Origin: CAYSPG01 sp964432885
GTDB lineage: Bacteria > Bacteroidota > Bacteroidia > AKYH767-A > OLB10
DNA: 64,000 nt
Assembly: GCA_964432885.1 (NCBI GenBank)
Contig: CAYSPG010000008.1
Location: 62,001-126,000 of the forward strand
Direction: 5' to 3'
Positions 61,387 to 64,000 of the stretch are shown here, in pieces; the stretch's first letter is position 1; the number at the start of each line of letters is the position of its first letter. The notes beneath the pieces are model-generated. The model saw only the letters and a list, made by a program, of their open reading frames with translations, was not told the origin of the DNA and searched no databases. Position numbers and translations under genes: made by a program.

Positions 61387-61872
61387 ATGCCCATTTGGAT
61401 TATTAATTCCTTTGCCTTTATTGCTGCGTACTGCATCATGGAATTTGTTGCATGGAGCAACCATAAATATATCATGCATGGCTTTGGATGGTTTTTGCAC
61501 AAATCGCACCATGTAAATCGTGGCGGCTGGTTCGAGTGGAATGATGTGTATTTTATAATTTATGCAGCAATAAGCATGACGCTTTGCTATTTGGGTTGGG
61601 AAAATTTGGATTACCGTTTTTGGATGGGTGCAGGGGTCGCAGCCTATGGATTTACATATTTTTTACTGCACGACATTTTTATACATAACCGCATTAAACT
61701 TTTTAGAAAAGTACGTTGGAGATATTTTGAGGCAATGAAACGAGCCCATAAAATCCATCATAAGCATATTGAGAAAGAAAATGGGGAAGAGTTTGGAATG
61801 CTTTTGTTTTCGAAAAAGTATTTTAAAATTTTAGACAGTAAGTCACTTTTTGAAAAAGCACTAAAAGATTAA
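61387..61872 (+). CDS. CrtZ-like fatty acid hydroxylase superfamily protein
   Basis: A 161-residue membrane di-iron protein. The His clusters are HKYIMHG (near residue 27), HKSHH (near 38), HDIFIHNR (near 95) and HKIHHKH (near 120), with hydrophobic helices between. This arrangement is that of the beta-carotene hydroxylase (CrtZ) branch rather than desaturases. It probably hydroxylates a carotenoid ring, but no other carotenoid gene is adjacent. Divergent from nuoA (138 bp). Confidence 0.82.
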   Translation: MPIWIINSFAFIAAYCIMEFVAWSNHKYIMHGFGWFLHKSHHVNRGGWFEWNDVYFIIYAAISMTLCYLGWENLDYRFWMGAGVAAYGFTYFLLHDIFIHNRIKLFRKVRWRYFEAMKRAHKIHHKHIEKENGEEFGMLLFSKKYFKILDSKSLFEKALKD

Positions 61873-61911
61873 TGACAATGCATTGTACTATTTTAGTGGC
61901 AAACATTTTAA

Positions 61912-62670
61912 ATGCCTTTTACATTAGCCCACCCTGCTGCAATAATTCCGCTTGTTAAAGTTTTTAAAAATAAAGTTTCGTTAACCGGATTAATCATTGG
62001 AAGCATTGTTCCTGACGTTGAGTACCTGATAAATATTGTTGAGCGAAGTGTGATTAGCCATAAGGCTGAAGGTTTTTTATTGTTTAACCTGCCGGCTGCA
62101 ATAATTCTTTCGCTGTGCTGGCACGTTTTTGTAAAACAAATTATAGTTTGGCAGTTACCACGCGCTTTAAGTAAATTTTTTTTGCCATACGTTAACTACA
62201 ATTGGTTTTCGTACCTGAAAAAAAACTGGCCACTTTATTTAATCTCATTGCTTATTGGTATTGCGCTGCATTTAATATGGGATTCCTTCTCTCATGCCAA
62301 TGGATATTTCGTAGTTAACTATAAATTTTGGCACAACACGTTTTTGTTTCAATGGCTTAGTTTATACAGGCTGTCATGGTGGGTTAGTACAATTATAGGA
62401 TTATATTTTGTTTTGAAATTTTTTAGTGAGTTTAAATCAGCTATTGAAACGATAGAGGACAAAGAATTTAACTCACCACAAAACACGAATAAAAATTTTT
62501 GGCCACTTGTTTATTTATTAATATGCAGCGTTTTATTTTGGGAGTGGCTTCCTTTTGTAAAGCCAATTGAATTCAGATATTTATTTGTGGCATTTGCAGG
62601 TGCAACATTATTTTCGATTATTGTAGTAAGTTTACTTTTTAGGTTAGAACACTATTTAAAAAATGACTGA
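61912..62670 (+). CDS. DUF4184-type membrane protein
   Basis: A 252-residue polytopic membrane protein beginning MPFTLAHPAAIIPLVK, the signature of the DUF4184 family, with GSIVPDVEYLINI and ALHLIWDSFSHANGYFV further on. The 'AHPA' and 'PDxEY' segments suggest a metal-binding membrane hydrolase related to PAP2/YdjM-like proteins, but the activity is unknown. Its 3' end overlaps the next gene by 8 bp. Confidence 0.83.
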   Translation: MPFTLAHPAAIIPLVKVFKNKVSLTGLIIGSIVPDVEYLINIVERSVISHKAEGFLLFNLPAAIILSLCWHVFVKQIIVWQLPRALSKFFLPYVNYNWFSYLKKNWPLYLISLLIGIALHLIWDSFSHANGYFVVNYKFWHNTFLFQWLSLYRLSWWVSTIIGLYFVLKFFSEFKSAIETIEDKEFNSPQNTNKNFWPLVYLLICSVLFWEWLPFVKPIEFRYLFVAFAGATLFSIIVVSLLFRLEHYLKND

Positions 62671-63940
62671 AGCCTTTTTATATCACGTTTGGAAATTCAG
62701 GTTGTTTAAACACACGCAACTTTACACGGCAGATGGTCAGATAGTAGAAATTTTAAAACCCGGAGAGCAAAACCACGATGCAGGGCCTGATTTTTCTAAT
62801 GCGCGAATAAAAATTGGCGATACACTGTGGGCAGGCAATGTTGAAATAGACCCCACCACTGCCGACTGGTATAATCACGGACACGAAAAAAATGATGCCT
62901 TCAAAAAAATTATTCTGCATGTTGTGTATGAAATTACCAAACCGGTTGCGCATGGTTTTCCAGTGCTGGAGTTAAAAAATTTTATTGATGAAAAAATTAA
63001 GTTACGTTATGCAGATATTATTTCATCACGTCAAAAAATTCCGTGCAGCAGCCAGATTAGCTCAGTAAGTGAAATAACTATTACAGGCTGGCTTGAGCGC
63101 ATGCTGGTTGAACGCATATCAGAAAAAATAAAACCAATAGAAGAAAAATTAAAACAAAACCAGTTTAACTGGGAAGAAACTTTTTACCACTCGCTTGCAA
63201 AAAATTTTGGATTTAAAACAAATGCTTTGCCGTTTGAAATGCTTGCTCAAAACATTCCGCTTAACGTGCTTGCCCGCCAAAAAAATAATTTGCTGCAATT
63301 AGAAGCATTGTTTTTGGGGCAGGCAGGTTTTTTGTCTGACAATGTTGATGATGCTTACTTTCTGCGGTTAAAAAAGGAGTACGCATTTCTTGCAAACAAA
63401 TATTCGCTAACACCAGTAGACAAAAGTTTGTGGAAATTTGCCCGCCTGCGCCCGGTAAATTTTCCAACGGTACGCATTGCGCAGTTTGCAAATTTGGTTT
63501 ACCGCAGTTCACATTTGTTTTCTAAAATTACCGAAACAAAAAACCTCAACCAGCTAATTGCTCTTTTTGATGCTGACGTTTCGGATTACTGGAACACACA
63601 TTTTCACTTTCAAAAAAAATCTTCAGAAAAAGAAAAAGCGCTTGGCAGAAGTTCGGTTGAAAATATTTTAATAAACACTGTTGTTCCGTTTCTATATGTG
63701 TATGGGAAAGAAAAAGAACGCAGTTCGTTTTGCGAAAGAGCTTTATTTTTGCTTGAGAAAATTGCACCTGAGAATAATTTTATAATTAAAGAATGGAAAG
63801 AAGCAGGGATAACACCCAAAAGCGCATGGCAAACGCAAGCGCTTATCCAATTAACCAATAATTATTGCGTGCACAAAAAATGTTTGCAGTGTGCAATAGG
63901 ATTAAAAATTTTAAACACAGGCAATGGGAAAAATAATTGA
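62663..63940 (+). CDS. DUF2851 family protein
   Basis: A 425-residue protein. It begins MTEAFLYHVWKFRLF and has GEQNHDAGPDFSNARIKIG, WAGNVEIDPTTADWYNHGH and ILHVVYE, all typical of DUF2851 and reminiscent of a restriction-endonuclease-like core (D ... ExD). Cys and His near the C-terminus (NYCVHKKCLQCAIG) look zinc-binding. The family has no established function. It overlaps both neighbours, so the three genes are probably co-transcribed. Confidence 0.87.
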   Translation: MTEAFLYHVWKFRLFKHTQLYTADGQIVEILKPGEQNHDAGPDFSNARIKIGDTLWAGNVEIDPTTADWYNHGHEKNDAFKKIILHVVYEITKPVAHGFPVLELKNFIDEKIKLRYADIISSRQKIPCSSQISSVSEITITGWLERMLVERISEKIKPIEEKLKQNQFNWEETFYHSLAKNFGFKTNALPFEMLAQNIPLNVLARQKNNLLQLEALFLGQAGFLSDNVDDAYFLRLKKEYAFLANKYSLTPVDKSLWKFARLRPVNFPTVRIAQFANLVYRSSHLFSKITETKNLNQLIALFDADVSDYWNTHFHFQKKSSEKEKALGRSSVENILINTVVPFLYVYGKEKERSSFCERALFLLEKIAPENNFIIKEWKEAGITPKSAWQTQALIQLTNNYCVHKKCLQCAIGLKILNTGNGKNN

Positions 63941-64000
63941 CAGCATTAAAAGTTTTTTTGAACGACAAGCTTTTGGAATTTGCGAATTTTGGGGCGAATA
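63924..64000 (+). CDS. PspC-domain protein, 5' part only
   Basis: ATG at 63924, overlapping the DUF2851 gene by 17 bp. The 25 visible residues start MGKIIDSIKSFFERQAFGIC and continue into EFWGE, which I recognise as the start of the small PspC-type membrane protein found next to DUF2851 genes in Bacteroidota. The rest lies outside the window. Confidence 0.6.
   Translation, partial: MGKIIDSIKSFFERQAFGICEFWGE

Overview
The window is a stretch of chromosome from a member of the phylum Bacteroidota (formerly Bacteroidetes), probably a free-living aerobic lineage; I cannot name the genus. The evidence is: several secreted proteins with type IX secretion (T9SS) C-terminal sorting domains of type A and type B; a PorP/SprF-like outer-membrane protein; a short NuoG without the molybdopterin domain; exact or near matches to the Bacteroidota promoter -7 box TAnnTTTG in front of several genes; a giant 'reg_prop' sensor kinase; and AT-rich spacers.  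Layout: 1-5.5 kb holds the start of aspartate kinase, a beta-helix exoprotein, a Na+/solute symporter preceded by an unlisted 38-residue membrane protein, and a DNRLRE-type T9SS protein. 5.8-13.9 kb holds a BNR-repeat T9SS protein and a three-gene phosphorelay (propeller histidine kinase, single REC protein, REC-kinase-REC hybrid). 13.9-18.6 kb holds recO facing a leftward cluster of panD, a UPF0104-type membrane protein, rfaE2, a lipoprotein and radA. 18.8-19.2 kb is a 42-bp minisatellite. 19.6-33.4 kb holds a T9SS subtilase with a His-rich partner, then leftward rseP-dxr, a WecA/MraY-like transferase, a PorP/SprF-OmpA fusion, a large NHL/PKD type B T9SS protein and tyrS. 34 kb holds tRNA-Asn with a GIY-YIG ORF wedged between the tRNA 3' end and a duplicated, rearranged copy of it. 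34.7-45.5 kb holds an M19-like peptidase, HPPD, rimP-nusA-infB with a hairpin in the leader, a small CxxC membrane protein, trhO, an NlpE-like lipoprotein and a dihaem cytochrome c.  46.5-61.3 kb is a complete leftward nuo operon (nuoA to nuoN) encoding respiratory complex I, driven by a clear promoter beside nuoA. It has been invaded several times. Three copies of a composite palindromic element sit at gene junctions, two of them supplying the N-terminal codons of NuoD and NuoE. A cassette with a broken zeta-toxin-like kinase and its small companion lies between nuoH and nuoI inside inverted repeats. A TFIIB-type zinc-ribbon gene is coupled to nuoF, and a lipoprotein gene lies between nuoI and nuoJ. 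61.4-64 kb holds a CrtZ-like hydroxylase, a DUF4184-type membrane protein, a DUF2851 protein and the start of a PspC-type gene.  The most unusual content is the set of small mobile or repeat structures: the nuo elements, the inverted-repeat cassette, and the tRNA-Asn/GIY-YIG unit.
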